Shown in pieces: positions 36,158 to 46,983 of a DNA stretch of 64,000 bases; positions within the stretch are counted from its first letter, which is position 1; each line of letters starts with the position of its first letter. The stretch is from Turnera subulata (taxonomy: Eukaryota; Streptophyta; Magnoliopsida; Malpighiales; Passifloraceae), in contig JAKUCV010007228.1 in assembly GCA_028386065.3 (NCBI GenBank), positions 26,675 through 90,674 on the forward strand. Reading direction: 5' to 3'. The notes under the pieces were generated by a model that saw only the letters and a list, made by a program, of their open reading frames with translations, did no database searches and was not told the origin of the DNA. Position numbers and translations under genes: made by a program.

Positions 36158-36661
36158 GAGAGGAATATGCAGCTCCACCCTCGCCACTTCGGCCGCAACC
36201 TCCGGGAGAATCTAGTCTCAAAACTCTTGAAAGATGTCGAGGGTACTTGCAGGTAATTAATTCCATCCTTTTCATTTCCCTTCTTTGTTTGTTCTTAGTT
36301 TAATCTGTTTGCTTTAAGTTTAATTAAGACCTAAAAGAATTGCAGTGGACGACATGGGTTCGTGGTGGCAATCACGGGGATTGAAAGCGTGGGTAAAGGG
36401 TTGATCCGAGACGAGACTGGGTTCGCCACTTTCCCTGTCAAGTACCAGTGTGTTGTGTTCAGGCCTTTTAAAGGCGAGATTTTGGAGGCTGTTGTTACCA
36501 TGGTCAACAAGGTAATGTTTCTGTTCCTTCTCTTTTATCTTTTTTTTTTTGGTAAACTTCTTTGAATTGTTTATTTGTTTGTTTGTAACGTACTACTTCT
36601 CAAACTCTTCTTTTGCAAATGGGTTTCTTTGCAGAAGCTGGGCGCCTGTTCGAATTTACAG
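36158..36661 (+). pseudogene. RPB7: Captured fragment of RNA polymerase II subunit RPB7
   Basis: Three exon pieces of RPB7 with introns kept. 36158-36252 reads NMQLHPRHFGRNLRENLVSK and continues to DVEGTC. 36346-36511 contains GRHGFVVAITGIESVGKGLI and FPVKYQCVVFRPFKGEILEA. A decayed third piece near 36619-36661 starts MGFFAEAG and then loses similarity. The acceptor before the third piece is AA instead of AG. The first residues and the C-terminal half (S1/OB domain) are missing. RPB7 pairs with RPB4 in Pol II; this copy cannot make a full subunit. Its position inside the hAT ends indicates transduplication of a host gene. Confidence 0.85.
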
Positions 36662-36981
36662 GTACTGTATATAAACCTCTGATTTTGACAGTCATGATTT
36701 TTTTATCTCTTACATCTTGCATTTCTTTGTGATCTATTGAGCAAGAGTTCTTTAGATGCTACAATGAGCAAGAGTAACCATCACTTTGTGTTTGAACTGT
36801 AAAGTTGACAACTTGGCATCATAAGCTCAAAACCAAAGCATTTTCTTAGTTTAGAGTTATTAACTAGTTTATAATATAGTAGACAACCTAATCGGCATGC
36901 CTGGTCATGTATGCTTATGTTATACAAAATTTCTGTCATTTTCTTTTGATAATGAAATATTCTTGTCCTTGTATGTTGATA

Positions 36982-37375
36982 TGTCGAGTACACCACCGGA
37001 AGTCTCTTCTTTACCAAGGGGGGAAGACACCAGCCATTGGAGATTTTTTCAGGGACTGCTTCAATTAATGATAGCAACCCCACTCCTTCAGCTACACAAA
37101 CTATTGGAGTTGGTAATACTGTTGTTAGTCAAGGTGATGGTGCAGATACACATTTTCAGAAGAAGAAAAGAGCAAAGAAATCCGCTGTGTGGCTCGAGTT
37201 TACAGAGGAAACAATCAACGGGCAGCTGAAAGCTCTATGTAACCATTGTAAGACTGTTCTTGCAATACTGAAAAGCGGTAGCACCACTCATTTATGTTGT
37301 CCTTGTTGTATTCCTTTTTCGTTTAGTTGCTGGAATTTCCTGCCCAGTCGTTGTTGTATTCTTGCTGATTATAGG
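36982..37375 (+). pseudogene. BED-type zinc finger of the hAT transposase, interrupted
   Basis: The frame at 37037-37375 includes KKKRAKKSAVWLEF, KALCNHCKTVL and GSTTHL, the pattern of a BED finger found at the N-terminus of hAT transposases, where it binds subterminal repeats. Just upstream (36982) is an ATG in a different frame. The copia element is inserted right after it at 37376. No transposase core is recognisable at 45857-46300. Confidence 0.65.
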
Positions 37376-38909
37376 TGTAAGTTTCCCTAGGCTATATGAC
37401 ATTCAAATAAAAGCAAAAGATGCAAAGGAAGACAAGGGAAACAACTAAGAACACATGTGAAGCTAGTAAACCGTATAATAATTTTACATACCTGTAAGGC
37501 TAGGATCTTTCACCTAACTTGTGTAAGGAATCAGTAAGAGCAAGAAGAAGACCTGCTCCTCTACGGTATCCACACGAACTGTGATCAGCTTCGAATCGTC
37601 ACACGAATCAAGCCTCGAGCACTCCCACTTGATGTGCTAGCAACAAAGGTAGGAGCTAGTGTGTGTTTGGGGTGTTTTGGAGTGCTTAAGCTCTTGCTTC
37701 TTTCACAAAGAAGAAGAACTGAAGAGAGGTGTTTTTCAGAGAGTTTTGGGGCTGCCAAAACGTGGTCAAGAGGCTGAGAATGAGGTGAATGATCTGATCA
37801 CAAGCCACATTCCCCACACCCACTCATTGTCCACATTAGTTTAGTCTAATGGCCAACATGGTGGACCAATGGTGATGATCATTACCACCATTGTCTCCCA
37901 CTAATCCCATCAGACCTAACACCTCCACCTAAGCAAGTCTCATCAATAATTCTGATAATTATTGATGCCAAAACCGGCCCTGGTTCAACCACAGTCCAAC
38001 CACACCCGGTCCAACCATGGTCCAACCACGGTTCAACCACCTGCCCGAATCAACGGTTCTATGTGTGTGACCCTGTAGGCACTTGTAACGTCCGGCAATG
38101 ATTGTAAAATCTCATTTTACAATCATAAACAAAGAGCGGCGTCTAGCAACACATCACTGCTACCCGAATGACAAGATCAGAACTGATTCACTATGCCTCG
38201 GAATATGTCATCGTCCCTTCGTCCCATTATCAAGATTAGACCGAGACATGGAAACGTCAATCTCGTATATGTCTAATCTCGGTTTCTTGATCCTCGAGTT
38301 AACTGTATAAAATGGATACCCGTGACATCATCATATCACCCTATCCGAGCATGGCCATGCATTTAACAGTTCAACTCTATCAAGAAACCTACTCGATAAT
38401 ATGCCCGTTATATAGGTCGGACGAATCTCTCCTTGATCAATCAAAACCCACTACATACTAGGCATATACCCAATGATTACCCTTATGTCCATCCAGTTAC
38501 GGATGACTAGGAATAATATCAAAGTACATGATTCATATGTTGGATACCTTGACGATCTCAGGTCGGAGGACAATCACATCTATAAGAAACGCTATCGACA
38601 TACATATAACGTTCCATGTAGCGTCCTTATGTGGGTCGGTCCGGTCAACAAGATCCCCATCTTGTACCCGTATGTAGAATTCACATCTCATACAATCCTC
38701 AACATACGCTAGTCTTATTTTATTATTACAACCCAACCATAATAATAAACGACTAGGGACTTTTAAGAATATACATATCAAATACATATACACTAGGGTT
38801 ATATATATGTGCAAGCGACTATCTCATAATCATATATATAGGCATAACCTCAAATATGTATACATGAATACAATCATCCATAGATTGGCTTTTGGGCATA
38901 TTACTAACA
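37376..38909 (-). repeat. 3' LTR of copia-1
   Basis: Begins TGTAAGTTTCCC and ends TTACTAACA on the plus strand. It matches 44313-45856 apart from scattered substitutions and one fewer unit in the CCAACCAYGGT-like tandem repeat near 37980-38040. Confidence 0.93.
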
Positions 38910-38920
38910 ATCTCCCACTT
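38910..38920 (-). other. Polypurine tract of copia-1
   Basis: AAGTGGGAGAT on the minus strand, directly before the 3' LTR. Confidence 0.8.
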
Positions 38921-38929
38921 GCACTAAAG

Positions 38930-41900
38930 TCAATCATACATGTATCTAATACCTATGGATGCGCAATGACCATCATGCTTCTGCTGCGTGAGGGGCTTAG
39001 TCAACGGGTCTGCTACATTGTTCTCAGTAGGAACTCTGCACAGCCTGACATCGCCTCTATCTATGATCTCTCGAATCAGATGATAGCGTCGGAGAATGTG
39101 TTTGGATCTCTGGTGGTATCTAGGCTCTTGAGCTTGTGCGATTGTTCCATTGTTGTCACAATAGAGCTCAATCGGACTCTCAATACTAGGAACCACCCCA
39201 AGTTCAGTTACGAACTTCTTGATCCAAACAGCCTCTTTTGCCGCATCTGAGGCAGCAATGTACTCTGCCTCGGTTCTAGAATCTGCAACTGTCTCTTGCT
39301 TAGAACTTTTCCAGCTTACAGCACCACCTCCAAGACAAAACACATATCCAGACTGCGATCTGAAATCATCCCTATCGGTTTGGAAGCTAGCATCGGTGTA
39401 ACCCTTTACAACGAGCTCATCAACGCTTCCGTAAACCAGGAATGCATCCTTAGTCCTTCTCAAGTACTTAAGGATATTCTTAACCGCCATCCAGTGACTC
39501 TCACCGGGATCAGATTGGTACCTGCTCGTGACACTCAGAGCATAAGCGACATCAGGTCGAGTACATAACATGGCGTACATAATAGATCCTATTGCCGAAG
39601 CATAAGGGATCTGTCTCATCCGCTCTCTCTCACTTGATGTACTAGGACATTGACTCTTTGAGAGAGAGACGCCATGTGACATGGGTAAGAATCCCTTCTT
39701 GGAATTCTCCATGCTAAACCTCTTTAGCACTTTGTCAATATACGTACTCTGACTTAGCCCGAGAAGCCTTTTGGATCTATCTCTATAGATCTTAATGCCT
39801 AACACATAGGCAGCTTCTCCTAAGTCCTTCATTGAGAAATTCTTTCCTAACCAAGCCTTAACAGACTGTAGTGTCGGAATATCATTCCCAATGAGCAGAA
39901 TGTCGTCAACATATAACAACAAGAAAACTACTGTGCTCCCACTAACCTTCTTGTAAACACATGGTTCATCTTCATTTTTGATGAAACCAAACTCTTTGAT
40001 TACATCATTAAAACGAAGATTCCAACTCCTTGAAGCTTGCTTAAGTCCATAAATGGACCTTTGCAACTTGCATACCATATTGGCATTATTTGGATCGACA
40101 AAACCCTCAGGCTGTGTCATGTACACATCCTCTAAGAGATTTCCGTTAAGGAAAGCGGTTTTGACATCCATTTGCCATATCTCATAATCATGATATGCAG
40201 CTATAGCCAACAGAATCCGGATGGATTTAACCATAGCAACCGGTGAGAAGGTTTCATCATAGTCAATACCATGAACTTGTTTGAAACCTTTCGCCACCAA
40301 TCGCCCTTTATAGGTAATCACATTACCATCCATGTCGGTCTTTCTCTTAAAGACCCATTTGCACCCTATGGGTTTTACCCCTTCGGGTGGCTCGACCAAG
40401 GTCCATACCTTGTTCTCATACATGGATTCCATTTCCGAATTCATGGCTTCTAGCCACTTCTGGGAGTCCGAACCCGTAACGGCCTGCTGATAGGTAGTGG
40501 GCTCATCCTCATCTATGAGCATCACATCACCGGTATGAGTCACGAGAAATCCATATCTCTCGGGCTCATGCCGAATCCTATCCGACCTACGTGGTCCATG
40601 TGTTACAGGAACAGGATTCTCATCCACAACAATTTGTGGTTCCTGTCCTTGTTCCATCTCAGTCTCTAGATCTCGAACTTCTTCGAGTTCTAGTTGCCTC
40701 CCACTGATTCCTCTAGAAATAAACTCCTTTTCTAGAAAAATCGCAGTCCGAGCAACAAACACTTTGTTGTCGGTGGGAGTATAGAAGTAATACCCTTTGG
40801 TTTCCTTAGGGTAACCAACAAATAGGCACTTCTCGGATTTAGGGCCGAGCTTATCCGAAGCTTCACGTCTTACGTAAGCCTCACAGCCCCAAATCCTCAT
40901 AAAAGACAAACTGGGACGCTTCCCGGTCCATATCTCATATGGTGTCTTTTCGACCGATTTAGATGGAACATTGTTTAGTGTATAAGCAGCAGTCAACAAT
41001 GCATGTCCCCAAAAGGATAAAGGAAGGTTAGCTTGACTCATCATTGAACGAACCATGTCCAACAAGGTTCTGTTCCTCCTTTCGGATACACCATTCCATT
41101 GTGGCGTACCCGGTGGAGTAAGCTGTGATACTATACCACAACCCTTTAGATGATCAAGAAATTCTTGGCTCAAGTATTCACCACCTCGATCTGATCGAAG
41201 CATCTTAATACTTTTACCGAGTTGATTCTGTACTTCATTCTTGAATTCTTTGAACTTTTCAAAGGATTCGGATTTGTGTCTCATTAGATACACATATCCA
41301 TATCTACTGAAATCATCAGTAAATGTAATGAAGTACTGAAAACCGCCCCTAGCCTGTGTCGACATTGGTCCGCATACATCGGTATGTATGAGACCTAGCA
41401 ATTCCGAAGCCCTTTCACCTTTACCGGTAAAAGGAGCCTTCGTCATTTTGCCTAACAAACAAGATTCACACGTCTCAAATGATTCGAAATCAAATGAGTT
41501 TAATAGTCCATCTTTATGGAGCTTAGCAATGCGATTCTCGTTTATATGGCCTAGTCGACAATGCCAAAGATACGTTTCGTTAGAATCGTTCAACCTAACC
41601 TTCTTGGTACTAACGTTATAGATCGGCATCTCAAGGTTTAGAACATACAATCCATTGCTTAAATTTGCACCACCATAATATACATCATTGAAATAAATTG
41701 AACAACATTTGTTCTTTATTACAAATGAAAATCCTTTCTTGTCAAGACAAGATACAGAAATCAAATTTCTGCTAATGGAAGGTACAAAATAGCAATCATC
41801 AAGTTCTAACACCAAGCCACTAGGTAAAGATAGAAAATAAGTTCCTACGGCTAATGCAGCAACTCTTGCTCCATTCCCCACACGTAGGTCTATCTCACCC

Positions 41901-42877
41901 TTCGCCAATCTTCTACTCTTTCTTAGTTCCTGCACATTTACACAAATGTGAGAACCACATCCGGTATCTAATACCCATGATGCAGAAGTAGAAATATTAG
42001 CTTCTATAACGAATATACCTGAAGTAGAAGTCTCACTTCCCTTCTTGTTCCTCTTTACCTCTTCTAGGTAAACTGGGCAGTTGCGTCTCCAATGGCCCGG
42101 TTTGTTGCAATGGAAACAATGTCCATCCTTAGCAACTCCACCCTTGGGTTTAAGCTTGTGATCACAAGAAGAAGCACTTGCACCAAACTTTTTGGCACTC
42201 TTCTTCTTCTTGTCGAACTTTGCTTTACCCTTTCCTTTGCCTTTGCCAATCATCAATATGTTGGACTTACTTGCCTTCATTTGTAGCTCAGCTGTTCCCA
42301 ACATATTGAGCAACTCGGACAAGGATTTGTCAAGATGGTTCATGTTGAAGTTCATGACAAATTGGCCGTAGCTGTCCGGCAACGATTGCAGGATTAAGTC
42401 TACAGCCATCTCCTTTGGCAAAGGAAATCCGAGACCCTCAAGGCTCTCAATGAATCCGATCATTTTCAGCACATGAGGTCTCACGGGTGATGATTCGGCC
42501 ATCCTGCATTGGAATAAGGCTTTAGAGGTCTCATACCTCTCATGCCTAGCTTGCTCTTGAAAGAGCATCTTAAGGTGTTCGATCATATCGAACGCCCCCA
42601 TTTTCTCGTGTTGCTTCTGAAGCCCCGAGTCCATGGTTACCAGCATCAAACATGCTATATCCAATGCATCATCGAGATGCTTCTTATAAGCATCCCGTTC
42701 TGCCCTGGGTGCAGAAGGCGCCGGTTCAATCGGAACTGGCCCTTCAAGGACATACAGCTTCTTTTCTTGTTTGAGGACAATCCTCAAATTGCGATACCAA
42801 GATAGGAAGTTATTCCCATTCAACTTGTCCTTCTCAAGGACAGATCGCAATGATAGTGTACCTGTGTTTTGTGCCAT
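38930..42877 (-). CDS. Copia Gag-Pol polyprotein (copia-1), intact
   Basis: 1,315 residues from ATG 42877. In order: Gag with a UBN2-like core; CCHC knuckle CFHCNKPGHWRRNC (about residue 252); protease WVLDTGCGSHIC (about 301); integrase with the GAG-pre-integrase H-H-C-C zinc region, the second catalytic Asp in SDRGGEY (about 558) and the catalytic Glu in NGVSERRNRTLL; reverse transcriptase with KTAFLNG and YVDDILLIG (about 988); RNase H with GYTDASFQ (about 1160) and ADSRTEAEYIA. The order protease-integrase-RT-RNase H defines Ty1/copia. No stop or frameshift. It could supply proteins to the decayed copia-2 relative. Confidence 0.95.
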   Translation of the reverse strand: MAQNTGTLSLRSVLEKDKLNGNNFLSWYRNLRIVLKQEKKLYVLEGPVPIEPAPSAPRAERDAYKKHLDDALDIACLMLVTMDSGLQKQHEKMGAFDMIEHLKMLFQEQARHERYETSKALFQCRMAESSPVRPHVLKMIGFIESLEGLGFPLPKEMAVDLILQSLPDSYGQFVMNFNMNHLDKSLSELLNMLGTAELQMKASKSNILMIGKGKGKGKAKFDKKKKSAKKFGASASSCDHKLKPKGGVAKDGHCFHCNKPGHWRRNCPVYLEEVKRNKKGSETSTSGIFVIEANISTSASWVLDTGCGSHICVNVQELRKSRRLAKGEIDLRVGNGARVAALAVGTYFLSLPSGLVLELDDCYFVPSISRNLISVSCLDKKGFSFVIKNKCCSIYFNDVYYGGANLSNGLYVLNLEMPIYNVSTKKVRLNDSNETYLWHCRLGHINENRIAKLHKDGLLNSFDFESFETCESCLLGKMTKAPFTGKGERASELLGLIHTDVCGPMSTQARGGFQYFITFTDDFSRYGYVYLMRHKSESFEKFKEFKNEVQNQLGKSIKMLRSDRGGEYLSQEFLDHLKGCGIVSQLTPPGTPQWNGVSERRNRTLLDMVRSMMSQANLPLSFWGHALLTAAYTLNNVPSKSVEKTPYEIWTGKRPSLSFMRIWGCEAYVRREASDKLGPKSEKCLFVGYPKETKGYYFYTPTDNKVFVARTAIFLEKEFISRGISGRQLELEEVRDLETEMEQGQEPQIVVDENPVPVTHGPRRSDRIRHEPERYGFLVTHTGDVMLIDEDEPTTYQQAVTGSDSQKWLEAMNSEMESMYENKVWTLVEPPEGVKPIGCKWVFKRKTDMDGNVITYKGRLVAKGFKQVHGIDYDETFSPVAMVKSIRILLAIAAYHDYEIWQMDVKTAFLNGNLLEDVYMTQPEGFVDPNNANMVCKLQRSIYGLKQASRSWNLRFNDVIKEFGFIKNEDEPCVYKKVSGSTVVFLLLYVDDILLIGNDIPTLQSVKAWLGKNFSMKDLGEAAYVLGIKIYRDRSKRLLGLSQSTYIDKVLKRFSMENSKKGFLPMSHGVSLSKSQCPSTSSERERMRQIPYASAIGSIMYAMLCTRPDVAYALSVTSRYQSDPGESHWMAVKNILKYLRRTKDAFLVYGSVDELVVKGYTDASFQTDRDDFRSQSGYVFCLGGGAVSWKSSKQETVADSRTEAEYIAASDAAKEAVWIKKFVTELGVVPSIESPIELYCDNNGTIAQAQEPRYHQRSKHILRRYHLIREIIDRGDVRLCRVPTENNVADPLTKPLTQQKHDGHCASIGIRYMYD

Positions 42878-43440
42878 GGTAATTCTACAACAAAGATCAA
42901 CTCACACAAATAAGAGTCATGCATACATAAATCATTTAACAAGGAATTTAATTAAATGATGCTCCTACTAAGAATCAGTAAAATGATAACAAGTAGGCCA
43001 AGATCCACATTTCACTACAACATAAGTCAGCTAGGGCTGATCACCTACATCATAGCTATTTAGGTAGACAACTCTTGTCAATTACATCTCTATGCAACTC
43101 TTGGATAGTTGAGTGAACAACACCTTGTCCATGTCTATCTTATATACAATACTCAACCTTTGCCTCTAGGTCCTTAATCCTATTAAGATAACCTAGTTAA
43201 GTCCAAACCCACAACAAGCAATCGGGATATTACGATTATCCTCTCGAACCTTGCTAGGATAAACATAGGCACCTTGCTAGGGCAAAACCTACCTAGTGTT
43301 GATCTAAGCAATGATTAGTGCTCATTATGGAAGGCAACTAAAACTTAATATTTCATCAACATATGTTCATGCATCTCATGCATATAATCATTTAATCATA
43401 CATTGATGTTAAGCAAATTTGGAAAACAAAAATGCAAGTG

Positions 43441-44030
43441 AACATCGATGTCCATAAATGAACATCGATGTCTATGAGAATCTGATTCTCGCCAACAATT
43501 GGCAGTGCTTCAAGAACATCGATGTTCTCACTTGAACATCAATGTTTATAGGTCTCTGGAACTCAAGAACATCGATGTTCAACTCTTAAACATCGATGTT
43601 GTAGTAACTTGAACTCCAAACCACTTGGCCGAGGCTCAAGAACATCGATGTTGGACTCTACAACATCGATGTTTGAGTAGCTCAAAAATTCAAGATTTTG
43701 GCAGTAGCATAAAAACATCGATGTTTATACCCAACATCGATGTTTGAACTCCTGGAACTCAATAACATCGATGTTGTTTCATAAACATCGATGTTATTTG
43801 AATTCTGGAAATTCATTCAATTTGGCCGAGCTCAAATAACATCGATGTTTAACATTTAAACATCGATGTTGTTTGAGTGGTTGCATGAGAACATCGATGT
43901 TGTATGACAACATCGATGTTTTGGAGGTTCGGCCGAGGCTCACTTCATCAGAACATCGATGTTTGTCACACAACATCGATGTTATGAAGATTCGGCCAAG
44001 CCTAAGCTCATGCCCACCAACATCGATGTT
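43441..44030. repeat. Array of AACATCGATGT palindromes in the copia-1 leader
   Basis: Eighteen exact copies of AACATCGATGT, most extended to the palindrome AACATCGATGTT, plus one copy with a single change (AACATCAATGTT at 43535). Nineteen sites form nine pairs spaced 19-21 bases start to start, with one singleton at 44019. Pairs are 43441/43461, 43515/43535, 43568/43589, 43641/43662, 43714/43733, 43764/43784, 43838/43859, 43890/43909 and 43952/43972. Linkers often carry TTGGCCGAGGCTCA-like words. The array lies between PBS and gag, in the transcribed untranslated leader. Confidence 0.9.
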
Positions 44031-44299
44031 TTGGCCTGTATGTACTTGAACGACATTCGTTCAAAACACAAACCGACACTCGGTTTTTCTTGGTCGAACT
44101 CTTTGACCTACTGCCATAAACATCTTGATTGATATCACATACCAATCAAGTGCTTGTTTTTCAAAACATTTTTGACAAAACACAACAACATCATGTTCAA
44201 AAACACTTAGCATATCACATATACAAGTTGATTCCTACACATGCTTAGATGATCATATCACATATGCATCATGTACACGGTTTAAGAGCGTCACAAGTT

Positions 44300-44311
44300 G
44301 CTCCGCTACCA
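44300..44311 (-). other. Primer binding site of copia-1
   Basis: TGGTAGCGGAGC on the minus strand, one base after the end of the 5' LTR. Confidence 0.8.
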
Positions 44312-44312
44312 C

Positions 44313-45856
44313 TGTAAGTTTCCCTAGGCTATATGACATTCATATAAAAGCAAAAGATGCAGCGGAAGACAAGGGAAACAACCAAGAACACATGTGAAGC
44401 TAGTAAACCGTATAATAATTTTACATACCTGTAAGGCTAGGATCTTTCACCTAACTTGTGTAAGGAATCAGTAAGAGCAAGAAGAAGACCTGCTCCTCTA
44501 CGGTATCCACACGAACCGTGATCAGCTTCGAATCGTCACACGAATCAAGCCTCGAGCACTCCCACTTGATGTGCTAGCAACAAAGGTAGGAGCTAGTGTG
44601 TGTTTGGGGTGTTTTGGAGTGCTTAAGCTCTTGCTTCTTTCACAAAGAAGAAGAACTGAAGAGAGGTGTTTTTCAAAGAGTTTTGGGGTTGCCAAAACGT
44701 GGTCAAGAGGCTGAGAATGAGGTGAATGATCTGATCACAAGCCACATTCCCCACACCCACTCATGGTCCACATTAGTTTAGTCTAATGGCCAACATGGTG
44801 GACCAATGGTGATGATCATTACCACCATTGTCTCCCACTAATCCCATCAGACCTAACACCTCCACCTAAGCAAGTCTCATCAATAATTCTGATAATTATT
44901 GATGCCAAAACCGGCCCTGGTTCAACCATGGTCCAACCACGGTCCAACCACACCCGGTCCAACCATGGTCCAACCACGGTTCAACCACCTGCCCGAATCA
45001 ACGGTTCTATGTGTGTGACCCTGTAGGCACTTGTAACGTCCGGCAATGATTGTAAAATCTCATTTTACAATCAGAAACAAAGAGCGGCGTCTAGCAACAC
45101 ATGATTGCTACCCGAACGACAAGATCAGAATTGATTCACTATGCCTCGGAATATGTCATCGTCCCTTCGTCCCATTATCAAGATTAGACCGAGACATGGA
45201 AACGTCAATCTCGTATATGTCTAATCTCGGTTTCTTGATCCTCGAGTTAACTGTATAAAACGAATACCCGTGACATCATCATATCACCCTATCCGAGCAT
45301 GGCCATGCATTTAACAGTTCAACTCTATCAAGAAACCTACTCGATAATATGCCCGTTATATAGGTCGGACGAATCCCTTCTTGATCAATCAAAACCCACT
45401 ACATACTAGGCATATACCCAATGATTACCCTTATGTCCATCCAGTTACGGATGACTAGGAATAATATCAAAGTACATGATTCATATGTTGGATACCTTGA
45501 CGATCTCAGGTCGGAGGACATTCACATCTATAAGAAACGCTATCGACATACATATAACGTTCCATGTAGCGTCCTTATGTGGGTCGGTCCGGTCAATAAG
45601 ATCCCCATCTTGTACCCGTATGTAGAATTCGCATCTCATACAATCCTCAACATACGCTAGTCTTATTTTATTATTACAACCCAACCATAATAATAAACGA
45701 CTAGGGACTTTTAAGAATATACATATCAAATACATATACACTAGGGTTATATATATGTTCAAGCGACTATCTCATAATCATATATATAGGCATAACCTCA
45801 AATATGTATACATGAATACAATCATCCATAGATTGGCTTTTGGGCTATTACTAACA
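44313..45856 (-). repeat. 5' LTR of copia-1
   Basis: The partner of 37376-38909. It contains an extra CCAACCACGG-type unit near 44935-44990. ORFs here mirror those in the other LTR and are not genes. Confidence 0.93.
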
Positions 45857-46562
45857 ATAGGAACCAGGAATTTGAGAAAAAAATTATACAAGAAGCTTAA
45901 GCCTTGGCATTTTCTTATGTTACTATGGCATGGTTAGATGACTTCCTATTTTGTTTTTGATTTAACAATATCAAATATTGTTTCCTACCTATAACAATGA
46001 ATATATCTGATTTGATATCCTTCTCTGTTGGTTCTATTTATTGTTTCAGGTTTCATTTGTACCGAGATGAAGATCCCAGGGGAATTCTTCATGACTGAAT
46101 GATAGAATCCATGAATTCTTATTGCTATGGTGTTGGAGGCTTTTGCCATGGTTCATTCATGGAGTGTTTTGCAAAATCTTTTGCTTATCTTTCATGAAGT
46201 AATTTTTAACATCTTTTGGTACTTTTCCTAAGTGTTTACTTATATTAACAATATAGCTATGTTTGGACTTTGGATTGGAGTGTTTAAAATTTTCAGAATG
46301 TCTATTTAATATTATCGAGCTTAATCGAGCTCACGTTAACGAGCTCTAACGAGTTGAGACGTAGCAACCGAAACCAACCACCGCTTAATGAGCCTTAACG
46401 AGCCTTAACGAGCCGAGCTCGAGCAATGCAAAATCTAACGAGCTCGATCTCGAGCTCAAATATACAAGCTCGATTGAGCTCGAGCTCGAGCTTGGGATTT
46501 TCTTAACGAGCTCGAGTCGAGCATGGCACTACTCGGCTCGACTCGGCTCGTTTACACCCCTA

Positions 46563-46650
46563 CTCTCGCCTTCCCTTTCCCCTTTCCTTTTTCGCCCCCA
46601 ACTCCTTCCTTCGGTTCCACAATCTCAACTTCATCTTCATGTTGCTCCAT
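46563..46650 (-). pseudogene. Harbinger ORF1, N-terminal part separated by the hAT
   Basis: Starts at ATG 46650 (MEQHEDEVEIVEP, then a Gly/Lys-rich stretch) and runs to the hAT target duplication. It reads in frame towards the part that resumes at 35660, so the hAT went into coding sequence. Confidence 0.7.
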
Positions 46651-46983
46651 TCCAATTTCCTAACTATACAATCATACAATCTTTCGTATAAGCACCAACA
46701 TGCATTTACACAAACACAATATGTAGACATTACAACTCAATAAAAATTCAAGCCAAATACAAGTCAATAAAAAATCAAGCCAAATACAAGTGTCAAGATT
46801 AGTTCTGCATCAACATATGAATGGGAATACAATGTCAATTTAGATATTACAAGGCAATTCTCAAAGTGCCGCAAGAAGAAATCAATGGAAAAAATTGTTT
46901 AGAATGTGGATAATACAACACAATGCCGCAATTAAAAAAATCAATACAAATGTGAATGCAAATATGATGTGTGAAGAAAATTT

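Larger units (their letters stand above)
37376..45856 (-). mobile_element. Ty1/copia LTR retrotransposon (copia-1), intact
   Basis: 8.5 kb, flanked by the 5-base duplication ATAGG (37371-37375 and 45857-45861). The LTRs are at 37376-38909 and 44313-45856, nearly identical. The PBS is at 44300-44311 and the polypurine tract at 38910-38920. One uninterrupted gag-pol frame of 1,315 residues lies between. All catalytic residues checked are present, so it could be autonomous. It sits inside the hAT element. Confidence 0.95.
35661..46562 (+). mobile_element. hAT transposon with captured RPB7 fragment
   Basis: Ends form an inverted repeat (TAGGGGTGTAAGCGAG at the left, CTCGTTTACACCCCTA at the right). 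They are flanked by an exact 8-base duplication CTCTCGCC (35653-35660 and 46563-46570), diagnostic of hAT. Both ends carry many GAGCTCGAG-like subterminal motifs. The interior contains exons copied from the host RPB7 gene, a BED-type zinc finger, and an inserted copia element (37376-45856). Without the copia element it is about 2.4 kb. No hAT dimerisation or catalytic domain was recognised, so it is probably non-autonomous. Confidence 0.9.

Noticed and set aside
38098..38712. Small frames in copia LTRs (also at 45046-45660 and 37659/44596)
   Set aside because: Duplicated because the LTRs are duplicated; no similarity to proteins.
43441..44030. Repeat-spacer look of the AACATCGATGT array as a CRISPR
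   Set aside because: The repeat is a 12-base palindrome with linkers of unequal length and shared words, inside a plant retrotransposon leader; no cas genes and a eukaryotic setting.
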